Shown: positions 7,801 to 14,257 of the stretch, one piece after another
How the letters are laid out: every line of letters begins with the position of its first letter
How positions within the stretch are numbered: position 1 is the first letter of the stretch
DNA from: a virus
IMG/VR virus record: IMGVR_UViG_3300027763_000139
Span: 1 to 34,642 of that record
Direction: 5' to 3' (one strand)
Length of the DNA stretch: 34,642 nucleotides
The notes under the pieces: generated by a model
What the model was told of the DNA's origin: nothing
What the model saw: only the letters and a program-made list of their open reading frames with translations
Database searches by the model: none
Program-made: the position numbers and the translations under genes

Positions 7801-10800
7801 ATCAGTAACAGCTAAGATTCTTACCGGTGTTAATATCACAGGAGGAACAGTGCTTGCTACTGACACAATGCTTACAGCATTTGGTAAGTTACAGAATCAA
7901 ATTAATGGACTTATTGGTGGGTCAATATATCAAGGAACGTGGAACGCATCTACCAACACGCCTACATTAACAAGTTCAGTTGGTACGCAAGGATATTACT
8001 ACATTGTTTCAGTTGCGGGTAATACAAACCTTAATGGAATTACTGATTGGCAAGTGGGGGATTGGGCTATATTTAATGGTGGCGTATGGCAGAAGGTTGA
8101 TAACACAGATTCTGTTATAAGTGTGAACGGACAGACAGGTGCTGTTAGTTTAACTACTGACAATATTTCTGAAGGAGTCACAAATTTATATTATACTGAT
8201 ACAAGGTCAAGATTAGCCTTATCATTTGCAGCAGGTATCGGTGCTTACAACTCTGCAACAGGTGTTATAACAATCCCCACAAACAACAACCAAATAACAA
8301 ATGGTTCTAACTATATTGCTTTAACTTCTTTATCAGTTATTGGTCCATTATTATATAATAACACAACAGGTGTTTTTAATATTAATCAAGCATCAACTAC
8401 TGTTAGTGGTTGGGTATCATTTACTGATTTTACAACATTTAATAATAAACAAAACGCCTTAACATTAACAACAACAGGCACTTCAGGAGCAGCAACTTTA
8501 GTAGGTGCTACTTTGAATATCCCTAATTATGGTTCTGCTTTAACAGGCTACGTGCCATATACAGGGGCTACAGCAAATGTTGATTTAGGTGTTTATAATT
8601 TAACTTCTAATTTACAATATAATAAAGGTATAATAGTTAATAAATCAAGTACCACTGCTAATTCATTAAATATTGAAATTGCAACATCTGCATCGATAAG
8701 TGGGGTTGGATATATTTCATTAACATCAATAGCAACTGATTCTTTAAGTATATATTTTGGTGGCAGTACAAAAGTAGCTATATTATCAGGTTCTTCATTA
8801 AGTGCAAATAGAACTTACACTTTTCCTGATACAAGTGGTACATTGGCTTTAGTTGGCGGTTCGGGTGTGGGAACGGTTACAAGCGTAGCTGCTTTAACAA
8901 TAGGAACAAGTGGAACGGATGTAACAAGTACTGTTGCTAATAGTACAACAACTCCTGTTATAACTTTAAATATACCATCTGCATCATCTACAAATAGAGG
9001 TTTAATAACAGCAGGCTCTCAAACAATAGGAGGTTCAAAGACATTTACTAACAATATTATTACGGATAATGGTGCTACAGGTATTGCATTAGAATTTAAA
9101 CAATATTCAAGTGCAGGATTTACGGGTACAGGTTATACTTCATTATTTGCAGTAAATACTGCTTTAGGTATAAGTTTTGGTACTACTAATATTATTTTAT
9201 TAAATTCAGCAACATTAACAGCTAATAGAACATTTACATTCCCTGATGCAAGTGGAACAATAGCATTAGTAGGTGGTAGTGGTGTAGGAACAGTTACAAG
9301 TGTTGCTGCTTTAACAATAGGAACAAGTGGAACGGATTTAAGTTCAACAGTTGCAACAAGTACTACAACTCCTGTAATTACTTTAAATGTACCAACTGCA
9401 AGTGCAACAAATAGAGGTGCATTATCAAGTGCGGATTGGAGTACATTTAATAATAAACAAGCCACCCTTAGTCTTACAACAACAGGCACTTCAGGTGCTG
9501 CAACATTGGTAGGTGCAACATTGAATATTCCTAATTATGGAAGTGCGTTAAGTGGTTACCTACCATTAACAGGTGGAACTTTAACAGGTGCATTAGATAT
9601 TTCAACAGGTACAGGAACAAATTTAACTTATTCATTGACACCTTCGGGTTGGAATGGTGCAAAGCATAGATTTGGAGTCCCAACAAGTGGAGATGCTTCA
9701 ATATTATCATTCAATTGGAATGGTACTGCAAGAGATTATGTAGGATATGGAAGTTCGGTAATTGGATTAACTGATGGTCAAATAACATTTGGCATTGGCA
9801 ATGGTGCAAACCCAACTACTGCTCTTACCATAGCATCCACAGGTGCTGCTACATTCTCTAGTAGTGTAACTGCAGGTGGTATAATAACTGCAAACAATAG
9901 TGGTGCTGCAAGTTCAGTATTAGCATCTGTAATGTCTTATGCAGATGGGTATAGGGCAACATTACAATTAAATAATACACATACAGGAGGGAAGAATTGG
10001 GAAGTATATTCTACTAATAATTCAGATGGAGTTTATGGTGGGGGGAAATTTGCAATAAGAAATGTAACAAATGATGTTTATGCATTAGCAATAACTTCCA
10101 CAGGCAATGTATTAATAGGAACTACTACTGATTCAGGCTACAAGCTAGATGTTAATGGTACAGGAAGGTTTAGTGGTAGTGTTAATGCTACTTTTATTCC
10201 TGTTACCTTATCAAATACATCAACAGGTACAGCTGCTAGAAATATACTACAATTCACCAATAATGTAGCAGGGAATGGTTTAATTGAATTATTTGGCGGT
10301 GGTTATACTCCTAGTGGGGGAGGTGATGATGTAGCAGATGGATTTAGAATATTATCAAGTGGTAGTGGTGGTTTATCTTTGAGAGCAAGTGCAGGAACTT
10401 TAAGACTTTATACAGGTTCAACTGAAAGATTATCCATAGCATCAACAGGAGCAGCTACATTCTCTAGTAGTGTATCAGCTACATCTTTAAATATTGTTAA
10501 AATTGATAATTTAACAACTGCTATTGCTTCTTTTGCTGCTAATAATTTAAGTCAACAAGTTGATATATGGTATGGTGGTATAAGAATGGCAGGAAGTTCT
10601 GCAAATGTTGATTTGAATTTAGCAACAAAAGGTACAGGTGTATTATCAGTAACAGGAGCAGCTACATTCTCTAGTAGTGTAACGGCAGCAGAGCTTGGTT
10701 CAACTTCTGGAATTTATGCACAAAAAAATGGCTCAAATACACAAGGTAGTGGTCCTTATTTTTTATTAACAAATGCTGCAACTAGTCAATTATGGTATCA

Positions 10801-10972
10801 ACAATTAAACGCTTCTAATGGTATAGATTATTGGTATAATGGTTCAGTAAAATTCAATATAGCATCCACAGGTGCTGCTACATTCTCTAGTAGTGTAACT
10901 GCAGGTGGTATAATAACTGCAAACAATAGTGGTGCTGCAAGTTCAGTATTAGCATCTGGTATATTCTACTAA
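4829..10972 (+). CDS. Giant tail fibre / receptor-binding protein, frameshifted near its end (2047 aa)
   Basis: The N-terminal 47 residues are the docking module shared with the gene at 4546. The shaft is Thr/Ser/Gly/Asn-rich and repetitive. It has eight copies of a motif like YLSSTDWNTFNNKQ, about five of TTGTSGAATLVGATLNIPNY, two of YVPYTGAT.NVDLG.YNL, and two 194-residue paralogous blocks (5876-6457 and 7715-8296) containing NGITDWQVGDWAIFNG and TTDNI.EG.TNLYY. The last part has four ATFSSSV units. Such repeats are typical of trimeric beta-rich fibres. The frame ends at SGIFY because 74 bp present in an earlier repeat copy are missing after 10958. The original frame continues downstream to an S74 chaperone domain (10959-11627). 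An unbroken gene would encode about 2290 residues. Binding to host surface glycans or proteins is inferred. Confidence 0.85.
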   Translation: MSKISIYEVVPVPKLADKLVGTSVGGDPEDITYNFTLSELLNLFIPNIPGNTLQGVLDFGNTATQDIILNGTIFTTYLEVTDTATILDSFLTGDTHITGGLYDRLNSVGTAGQILRSTGTQVEWYTIPTVIPDLQQVLTSGNTAVNNIILTGNLSANNAALLTSTISTSLTLLGTLRDGLSSVGTNNQVLSSNVTGVRWINLPVYSATSPLLYNSGTGVFSIQQANASQNGYLSSADWITFDGKQTAISLTTTGNSGASTLVGATINVPNYTLSGLGGVPLTRTLTINGVTYNLAADRSWTLATGVSSVTATTPLSSTGGVNPDISIQQSSSSLDGYLSSTDWLTFNSKQPAGNYITSLTGEATGAGPGAASVILSNAAVIGKLLTGLSITGSAITSSDSILTAFGKVQNQINGLIGGVQFQGVWNAATNTPALVSSVGTQGYYYIVDVAGNTNLNGITDWQVGDWAIFNGSTWNKVDNTDLVTSVNGQVGAVSLTTDNIPEGATNLYYLDSRARAALSFAAGSGAYNGTTGVITIPTDNSQILNGAGYITLVSLSATSPLTYNNTTGAFAIQVANTTQDGYLSSTDWNTFNGKQPFLGGTGLVKSVAGVISYITDNSANWNTAYNDSIVSAAVTGTATKTLTLNQQDGGTITASWSDIDTGLTSVGVSMPSAFSVANSPLTSNGTIAITGSGNTLQYIDGTGALQTFPSLTGYVPYTGATQNVDLGIYNLTAASLIKNGGTSGQFLKADGSVDSSAYIVLGSLSATAPLSYNNTTGVFTISQSGASTNGYLSSTDWNTFNNKQATITLTTTGSSGAATLISNTLNIPDYGSALSGYVPTSRQLTINGTAYDLSADRSWSVGTVTSVAALTLGTTGTDLSSSVATGTTTPVITLNVPTASAANRGALSAADWSTFNTKVGGVTATSPLFSSGGSTPNLTIQQSSGSQAGYLSSTDWTTFNNKQAAGSYITSLTGEATGTGPGATAVTLNNASVTAKILTGVNITGGTVLATDTMLTAFGKLQNQINGLIGGSIYQGTWNASTNTPTLTSSVGTQGYYYIVSVAGNTNLNGITDWQVGDWAIFNGGVWQKVDNTDSVISVNGQTGAVSLTTDNISEGVTNLYYTDTRSRLALSFAAGIGAYNSATGVITIPTNNNQITNGSNYIALTSLSVIGPLLYNNTTGVFNINQASTTVSGWVSFTDFTTFNNKQNALTLTTTGTSGAATLVGATLNIPNYGSALTGYVPYTGATANVDLGVYNLTSNLQYNKGIIVNKSSTTANSLNIEIATSASISGVGYISLTSIATDSLSIYFGGSTKVAILSGSSLSANRTYTFPDTSGTLALVGGSGVGTVTSVAALTIGTSGTDVTSTVANSTTTPVITLNIPSASSTNRGLITAGSQTIGGSKTFTNNIITDNGATGIALEFKQYSSAGFTGTGYTSLFAVNTALGISFGTTNIILLNSATLTANRTFTFPDASGTIALVGGSGVGTVTSVAALTIGTSGTDLSSTVATSTTTPVITLNVPTASATNRGALSSADWSTFNNKQATLSLTTTGTSGAATLVGATLNIPNYGSALSGYLPLTGGTLTGALDISTGTGTNLTYSLTPSGWNGAKHRFGVPTSGDASILSFNWNGTARDYVGYGSSVIGLTDGQITFGIGNGANPTTALTIASTGAATFSSSVTAGGIITANNSGAASSVLASVMSYADGYRATLQLNNTHTGGKNWEVYSTNNSDGVYGGGKFAIRNVTNDVYALAITSTGNVLIGTTTDSGYKLDVNGTGRFSGSVNATFIPVTLSNTSTGTAARNILQFTNNVAGNGLIELFGGGYTPSGGGDDVADGFRILSSGSGGLSLRASAGTLRLYTGSTERLSIASTGAATFSSSVSATSLNIVKIDNLTTAIASFAANNLSQQVDIWYGGIRMAGSSANVDLNLATKGTGVLSVTGAATFSSSVTAAELGSTSGIYAQKNGSNTQGSGPYFLLTNAATSQLWYQQLNASNGIDYWYNGSVKFNIASTGAATFSSSVTAGGIITANNSGAASSVLASGIFY
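5876..6457 (+). repeat. 194-codon paralogous block, copy 1
   Basis: Codons from the Gln of QPAGNYITSLTGEA to NSQI. The second copy at 7715-8296 has exactly the same length and very similar protein sequence, but differs at many third codon positions. That indicates an old internal duplication kept under protein-level selection. Confidence 0.8.
7715..8296 (+). repeat. 194-codon paralogous block, copy 2
   Basis: From QAAGSYITSLTGEA to NNQI, in frame with copy 1 and offset by 1839 bp. Conserved segments include QNQINGLIGG, SVGTQGYYYIV, NTNLNGITDWQVGDWAIFNG and TTDNI.EG.TNLYY. Confidence 0.8.
9830..9929 (+). repeat. Exact 100-bp direct repeat arm A, copy 1
   Basis: Identical to 10859-10958 (offset 1029 bp, a multiple of three). 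It encodes IASTGAATFSSSVTAGG and the following residues. Confidence 0.9.
10004..10126 (+). repeat. Exact 123-bp direct repeat arm B, copy 1
   Basis: Identical to 10959-11081 (offset 955 bp). In this first copy, arms A and B are separated by 74 bp (9930-10003). In the second copy they abut directly. Confidence 0.9.
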
Positions 10973-11081
10973 TAATTCAGATGGAGTTTATGGTGGGGGG
11001 AAATTTGCAATAAGAAATGTAACAAATGATGTTTATGCATTAGCAATAACTTCCACAGGCAATGTATTAATAGGAACTACT
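10859..11081 (+). repeat. Second copy of repeat arms A and B, fused with a 74-bp gap
   Basis: 10859-10958 equals 9830-9929, and 10959-11081 equals 10004-10126. The 74 bp between the arms in the first copy are absent. 74 is not a multiple of three, so the fibre frame is lost at this junction and meets a TAA at 10970-10972. Confidence 0.9.
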
Positions 11082-11627
11082 GATGATGGAGGAAGGCTTG
11101 TATCTTATTCTACAACTGCTGCAACACAAATCAAAGCAGCAGGAACTGCACCTGCAATTACTTTTAGCAACACAGTTCTTTCACCAACAATAGGAGGTGT
11201 ATTAGGTGCGTGTACCGCTTCAAGTCAATTTTTAACAGGAACTGCTTCAGGAGATATGGTATTAGCTAATCAGTTTAGTGGTTTTAGGCTTTATGTTGCA
11301 TCTTATAGCGGTGGAGTTTATTTAACAAGTGGTGCAACATCTTGGACTGCTAACTCGGATATTAGACTTAAAAACATAAATAGTCATATTGAGAACGCAG
11401 TAGAGAAATTATCTACCTTGCAGACCATAAACTTCTCTTATAAAGATGACAAGTTTAAAAAACAAAATCTTGGTTTAATAGCACAAGAGGTAGAAAAGAT
11501 ATTCCCTGAATTAATTGATAAAAATGGTGATGGAATGTTAGGGGTAAGATATACGGAATTAGTACCTGTTTTAATTAAGGCGGTACAAGAATTAAAAGCA
11601 GAAATAGAAACTTTAAAAATAAAATAA
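10959..11627 (+). pseudogene. Out-of-frame 3' end of the fibre with Peptidase_S74 chaperone domain
   Basis: From 10959 a frame is open to the TAA at 11625 and encodes about 222 residues. The first 41 codons repeat fibre residues (VYSTNNSDGVYGGG ...), showing that this is the displaced end of the same fibre. The last 95 residues are an S74 intramolecular chaperone: SDIRLK with the Ser/Lys autocleavage dyad (Ser codon 11355-11357, Lys five residues on), GLIAQEVEKIFPEL, the YTELVPVLIKAVQELK helix and a coiled end. This domain trimerises and folds fibres, then cuts itself off. An internal ATG at 11256 with GGAG close upstream could allow separate translation, but the fold expects a covalent fibre. 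This is either a genuine broken gene or an assembly error in repeats. Confidence 0.75.
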
Positions 11628-11628
11628 T

Positions 11629-11922
11629 ATGAAAGAAATTCAACCAATTCAAATGTGGCAAAATGGTGTATTTGTAGAAGCAATCTACTTAAACGCTTAT
11701 GCAGTAAATGTAACTTTAGGAACAAGTGCAGTATTTTGTTATAACATCCTAGATGCTGCTCAACAAAGATTACAAGATGGTAACTTAACAATGACAGGTG
11801 AAGCGTACACTCAATGGACAATAGATAGTTACGCTTGGGATTGGGTAGCTGAACAATTAAACCTTACAATTATAGGCGATTATATACCTCCTGTTGAAGA
11901 TGCAAAATCAAGTAGTATTTAA
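11629..11922 (+). CDS. Small protein following the fibre, paralogue 1 (97 aa)
   Basis: The 97 residues show a pattern shared with the next gene: I.PIQMWQNG near the N-terminus, a small hydrophobic segment, NLTMTGEAYTQW, then WDWVAEQLNLTIIGDYIP. It starts one base after the fibre-chaperone stop. Placement behind an S74 fibre suggests a fibre-associated or tail-tip protein or a fibre assembly factor; this is inference. There is no membrane segment or known domain. Confidence 0.65.
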   Translation: MKEIQPIQMWQNGVFVEAIYLNAYAVNVTLGTSAVFCYNILDAAQQRLQDGNLTMTGEAYTQWTIDSYAWDWVAEQLNLTIIGDYIPPVEDAKSSSI

Positions 11923-11940
11923 ATAATAAAATAAAATAAA

Positions 11941-12255
11941 ATGGCAAAAACAATTGAACCAATTTCTTCTTGGCAAAACGGAGAAGAAAAGCAAGCAACA
12001 GTATTTGTATTAACTTCTTCTTATGATAATTTAGCTACAAGTGCAAATTTTCAGTATCAGTTAAACGAGTCTTTACCAAATCCAAATCCAAATCCACTTT
12101 ATCCTATGTATAATAATTTGGTAAATGGTTCATTAACTATGTCGGGACAAGATTACTTGGATTGGGATGCCGCTACAGATGCTAACGAATGGGCATATAC
12201 TTGGGCTGCAACGCAATTAAAACTTGTAATTATTCCTGATGAAACTATTGCATAG
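11941..12255 (+). CDS. Small protein following the fibre, paralogue 2 (104 aa)
   Basis: The 104 residues align with the preceding gene: IEPISSWQNG against IQPIQMWQNG, then A.FQYQL, SLTMSGQDYLDW against NLTMTGEAYTQW, and a common WAATQLKLVII end. An extra NPNPNPLYP insertion lies in the middle. The two genes are tandem duplicates separated by 18 bases of A/T-rich spacer. The role is unknown; the context points to the adsorption apparatus. Confidence 0.65.
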   Translation: MAKTIEPISSWQNGEEKQATVFVLTSSYDNLATSANFQYQLNESLPNPNPNPLYPMYNNLVNGSLTMSGQDYLDWDAATDANEWAYTWAATQLKLVIIPDETIA

Positions 12256-12271
12256 TTCAATAAATATTCAT

Positions 12272-12326
12272 TACTTTTACATAACTATGCATAAGCATAG
12301 TTATATTAACTAAATCAAATCAAATG
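12272..12326 (+). promoter_or_regulatory. Possible promoter with 5' hairpin and start leader
   Basis: TACTTTTA at 12272-12279 is one base from TAnnTTTG, and a TTG at 12248-12250 lies at a reasonable -33 distance. A perfect 10-bp stem, ATAACTATGC (12281-12290) with GCATAGTTAT (12295-12304) around the loop ATAA, would sit at the very 5' end of the transcript. AATCAAATCAAATG at 12313-12326 ends on the next start codon. The hairpin lacks a T-run, so termination is less likely than mRNA 5' protection or operator function. Confidence 0.45.
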
Positions 12327-12710
12327 AAGTACAAAGACCTAAACATCCTAGTGGCGTCAATTAATGCCGTTATTGGTGGTCAAGAGACCAAAATTCAGAA
12401 AAAGTTATTTAAGTTGTACGAGAAGGTTAAGCCTGCTCACGAATCTTATCAGGCTCAAGTAGAGGAATTGCGTTTAGACAATGCTGCTACTGACGATAAG
12501 GGGGTATTAATAATGGATGAAAAAAATGGTTACAAATTCAATAAGGAAGGCGTTAAAAAGCTAACCAAAGACGTTGAGGCTTTAAACGAAAAAGAATTTG
12601 ACTTTAAGCCTATTGAAGTTATTAACACCAATGGATTGGAAAAGTTCACATTCTTAAAAGATTGGACTACAGGTATTGAATTTATTGAAGAAGAAGAGGA
12701 AGAACTATAA
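12324..12710 (+). CDS. Hypothetical helical protein with acidic tail (128 aa)
   Basis: The protein is predominantly helical: LNILVASINAVIGGQETKIQ, a Lys-rich KKLFKLYEKVKP, then a region ending in IEFIEEEEEEL. It has no membrane segment. The leader AATCAAATCAAATG fixes the start at 12324, and its stop overlaps the next start by one base. Family membership is uncertain; its pattern resembles small phage proteins of the DUF1617 type, but I cannot verify that. It heads the overlapping gene run that ends with the portal, so a role in morphogenesis is likely. Confidence 0.65.
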   Translation: MKYKDLNILVASINAVIGGQETKIQKKLFKLYEKVKPAHESYQAQVEELRLDNAATDDKGVLIMDEKNGYKFNKEGVKKLTKDVEALNEKEFDFKPIEVINTNGLEKFTFLKDWTTGIEFIEEEEEEL

Positions 12711-12937
12711 TGGACATTCGTAAAATATCAATAGGACCTGACTACAAAGGCGGTGCTATGCACTATATTGTAGGTCAGAAAATTCTTGGCGATACTAACG
12801 AAATTCATCTTATTAGGATTAATCCTGAGAAAGAGTCTATCCAAATCTTTATCATTAACGAGAAGGCGGAGGTGGTGCTTTGGAAAGAGTTTACCTCCAC
12901 CATTCCTATATCAATTGAATATAACATCAATATCTAA
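12710..12937 (+). CDS. Small beta-rich hypothetical protein (75 aa)
   Basis: This 75-residue protein begins MDIRKISIGPDYKGGAMHYI and alternates hydrophobic and charged residues in a beta-sheet pattern (EIHLIRINPEKESIQIFIIN), ending PISIEYNINI. There is no signal peptide or membrane segment. Both ends overlap the neighbouring genes by one base, indicating translational coupling. I recognise the general look of a short conserved phage protein but know of no assigned function. Confidence 0.65.
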   Translation: MDIRKISIGPDYKGGAMHYIVGQKILGDTNEIHLIRINPEKESIQIFIINEKAEVVLWKEFTSTIPISIEYNINI

Positions 12938-13500
12938 TGCAGTCTCCATTCTATTTCATAGCTAAACCTGTGAATGGAAGAAGGTACGACAATACAAAAG
13001 AGATAGGAGGCGTTGACTTGATTGTCAGCACTTCTGAGGAAGACCATAAGTTTTCCAACCGATTTGCAGAAGTCGTTGAACTTCCATTGGGTTACAACGG
13101 TCCTATTAGGGCAGGTGACACTTTACTTGTGCACCATAACGTATTCAAGTTCTATAACGATATGCGGGGTAGGCAAAAAAGCGGTAAGTCATTCTTTAAA
13201 GACGACCTATTCTTTATTGAGACCGAGCAGTTCTATATGTATAAGCACGACTCCACGTGGAACGCTTACGACAGATATTGCTTTATCAAACCTGTACCTG
13301 CAACAGAGAGTTATATTAAAAAGCCATTCTCAGAAGAACCCCTAATGGGTGTAATGAAGTATCCTAACGAGTATTTACTTGAGCGTGGTATAAAAGCAGG
13401 CGATATGGTATGCTTTTCTCCTGATAGCGAATACGAGTTTACAGTAGATGAAGAAAAATTATATAGAATGTATGACCATCAAATAACAATCAAATTATGA
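12937..13500 (+). CDS. GroES-like co-chaperonin candidate (187 aa)
   Basis: The 187-residue protein has a beta-rich first part with the sequence IRAGDTLLVHHNVFKFYND at about 63-82, comparable to the hydrophobic and GD-containing strands of GroES-type barrels. A possible mobile loop (MRGRQKSGKSFFKDD) follows. The second half (GIKAGDMVCFSPDSEYEFTV, YRMYDHQI) repeats a GD.V-type strand, suggesting a doubled barrel. T4 gp31 is the precedent for a phage co-chaperonin needed for capsid folding. The gene overlaps both neighbours by 1-4 bases and lies upstream of the head genes. The similarity is pattern-level only, so I give modest confidence for the function. Confidence 0.45.
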   Translation: MQSPFYFIAKPVNGRRYDNTKEIGGVDLIVSTSEEDHKFSNRFAEVVELPLGYNGPIRAGDTLLVHHNVFKFYNDMRGRQKSGKSFFKDDLFFIETEQFYMYKHDSTWNAYDRYCFIKPVPATESYIKKPFSEEPLMGVMKYPNEYLLERGIKAGDMVCFSPDSEYEFTVDEEKLYRMYDHQITIKL

Positions 13501-13970
13501 ATCTAATAACATTCGACAACATTATTAAAGACCCATTATCCTATGTATCAGATATACACTTGCACGAATTTCAAGACGTGGCAGACGGGGAGCACACTTT
13601 CAGAAACATTCAACCAAGGGATAGTAACGATGAGTTTGCCTTATACGTCACTAATTTATTTCTTGGTTACAAGGTAGACCTAAACTTTATTCGCAAGTCA
13701 CCACTCCATCAAGAAGAACCAAACTTTGTTCATACAGATGAAATGATGGGTGATATAACCTGTCTTTTGTATTTAAATGAGCAGGCACCGGAGGATGACG
13801 GGACTACCATTTATGATGAGGAGAAGAAGCCATTACTTACAATGTACTCTAAGTTTAATCGTATGATAGCTTTTAACGCAGAGGCTCCACATTCACGCAA
13901 TATTTTTGATAACTTTGGAGAAGCAGAGTCTGCAAGGTTGGTACAGATAATTTTTTTAAAAGCTAAGTAA
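13497..13970 (+). CDS. 2-oxoglutarate/Fe(II)-dependent oxygenase (P4H-like)
   Basis: The 157-residue protein has the HxD...H iron triad of this superfamily: H79-T-D81 in NFVHTDEMMGDITCLLYLNE, and distal H132 in EAPHSRN. R147 in ARLVQIIF is well placed to bind 2-oxoglutarate. The YLNE strand after HxD and the RMIAFNAEAPH strand before the distal His are typical of prolyl-4-hydroxylase-like enzymes. The reaction is oxidative hydroxylation with decarboxylation of 2-oxoglutarate; the substrate is unknown. It could modify a virion protein or a host factor. It overlaps the upstream GroES-like gene by 4 bases and the downstream gene by one. Confidence 0.8.
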   Translation: MNLITFDNIIKDPLSYVSDIHLHEFQDVADGEHTFRNIQPRDSNDEFALYVTNLFLGYKVDLNFIRKSPLHQEEPNFVHTDEMMGDITCLLYLNEQAPEDDGTTIYDEEKKPLLTMYSKFNRMIAFNAEAPHSRNIFDNFGEAESARLVQIIFLKAK

Positions 13971-14257
13971 TGAGAGACACTAAAGAAATAAAGCTACGCA
14001 TTATTGAAGCGGGATATAAAGCTGTTAGTCATCTTATAAAAGTGGCTGAGGAAGATATTATTAATACTGAGTCAGATACAGATGTATCAGCAGATAAGAT
14101 GAAGAACGCAGCAGCGGCTAAGAAGTTAGCCATATTTGATGCGTTTGAGATACTAAGTAGAATAGAAACGGAGAAAGAAAATTTGGATTCCGCAGACAGA
14201 GGAATAAATAAAACAGATACAAAACAAGGATTTGCAGAAAGAAGGTCAAAGCAATAG
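13970..14257 (+). CDS. Terminase small-subunit candidate (95 aa)
   Basis: This is a 95-residue, mostly helical protein (EIKLRIIEAGYKAVSHLIKVAEEDI, AAAAKKLAIFDAFEILSRIE) with a polar, basic tail. It lies directly before the large terminase and overlaps it by 26 bases in another frame, the usual place for the small terminase subunit that recognises packaging DNA. No helix-turn-helix can be defined with confidence from sequence alone. The assignment rests on position, size and helical content. It could instead be an unrelated small protein. Confidence 0.5.
   Translation: MRDTKEIKLRIIEAGYKAVSHLIKVAEEDIINTESDTDVSADKMKNAAAAKKLAIFDAFEILSRIETEKENLDSADRGINKTDTKQGFAERRSKQ

Noticed and set aside
9133-9489. 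Open frame on the minus strand within the fibre gene, and similar ones at 6571-6885 and 4696-5010
   Set aside because: They mirror the repetitive, low-stop composition of the fibre coding strand and have no promoter or gene-like spacing.
9830-11081. CRISPR array or diversity-generating retroelement template/variable pair
   Set aside because: The repeats are few, long and protein-coding. The two copies are identical rather than differing at adenines, and no reverse transcriptase or Cas gene is present.
11244-11258. Shine-Dalgarno-like GGAG before ATG 11256 as evidence of a separate S74 gene
   Set aside because: It falls inside fibre-type coding sequence, and other starts here do not use such sites; more likely chance, although separate translation cannot be excluded.
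13022-13345. Plus-strand frame of 107 codons inside the GroES-like gene
   Set aside because: It is embedded in another frame of a gene with consistent overlaps at both ends; it has no start signal and no plausible composition.
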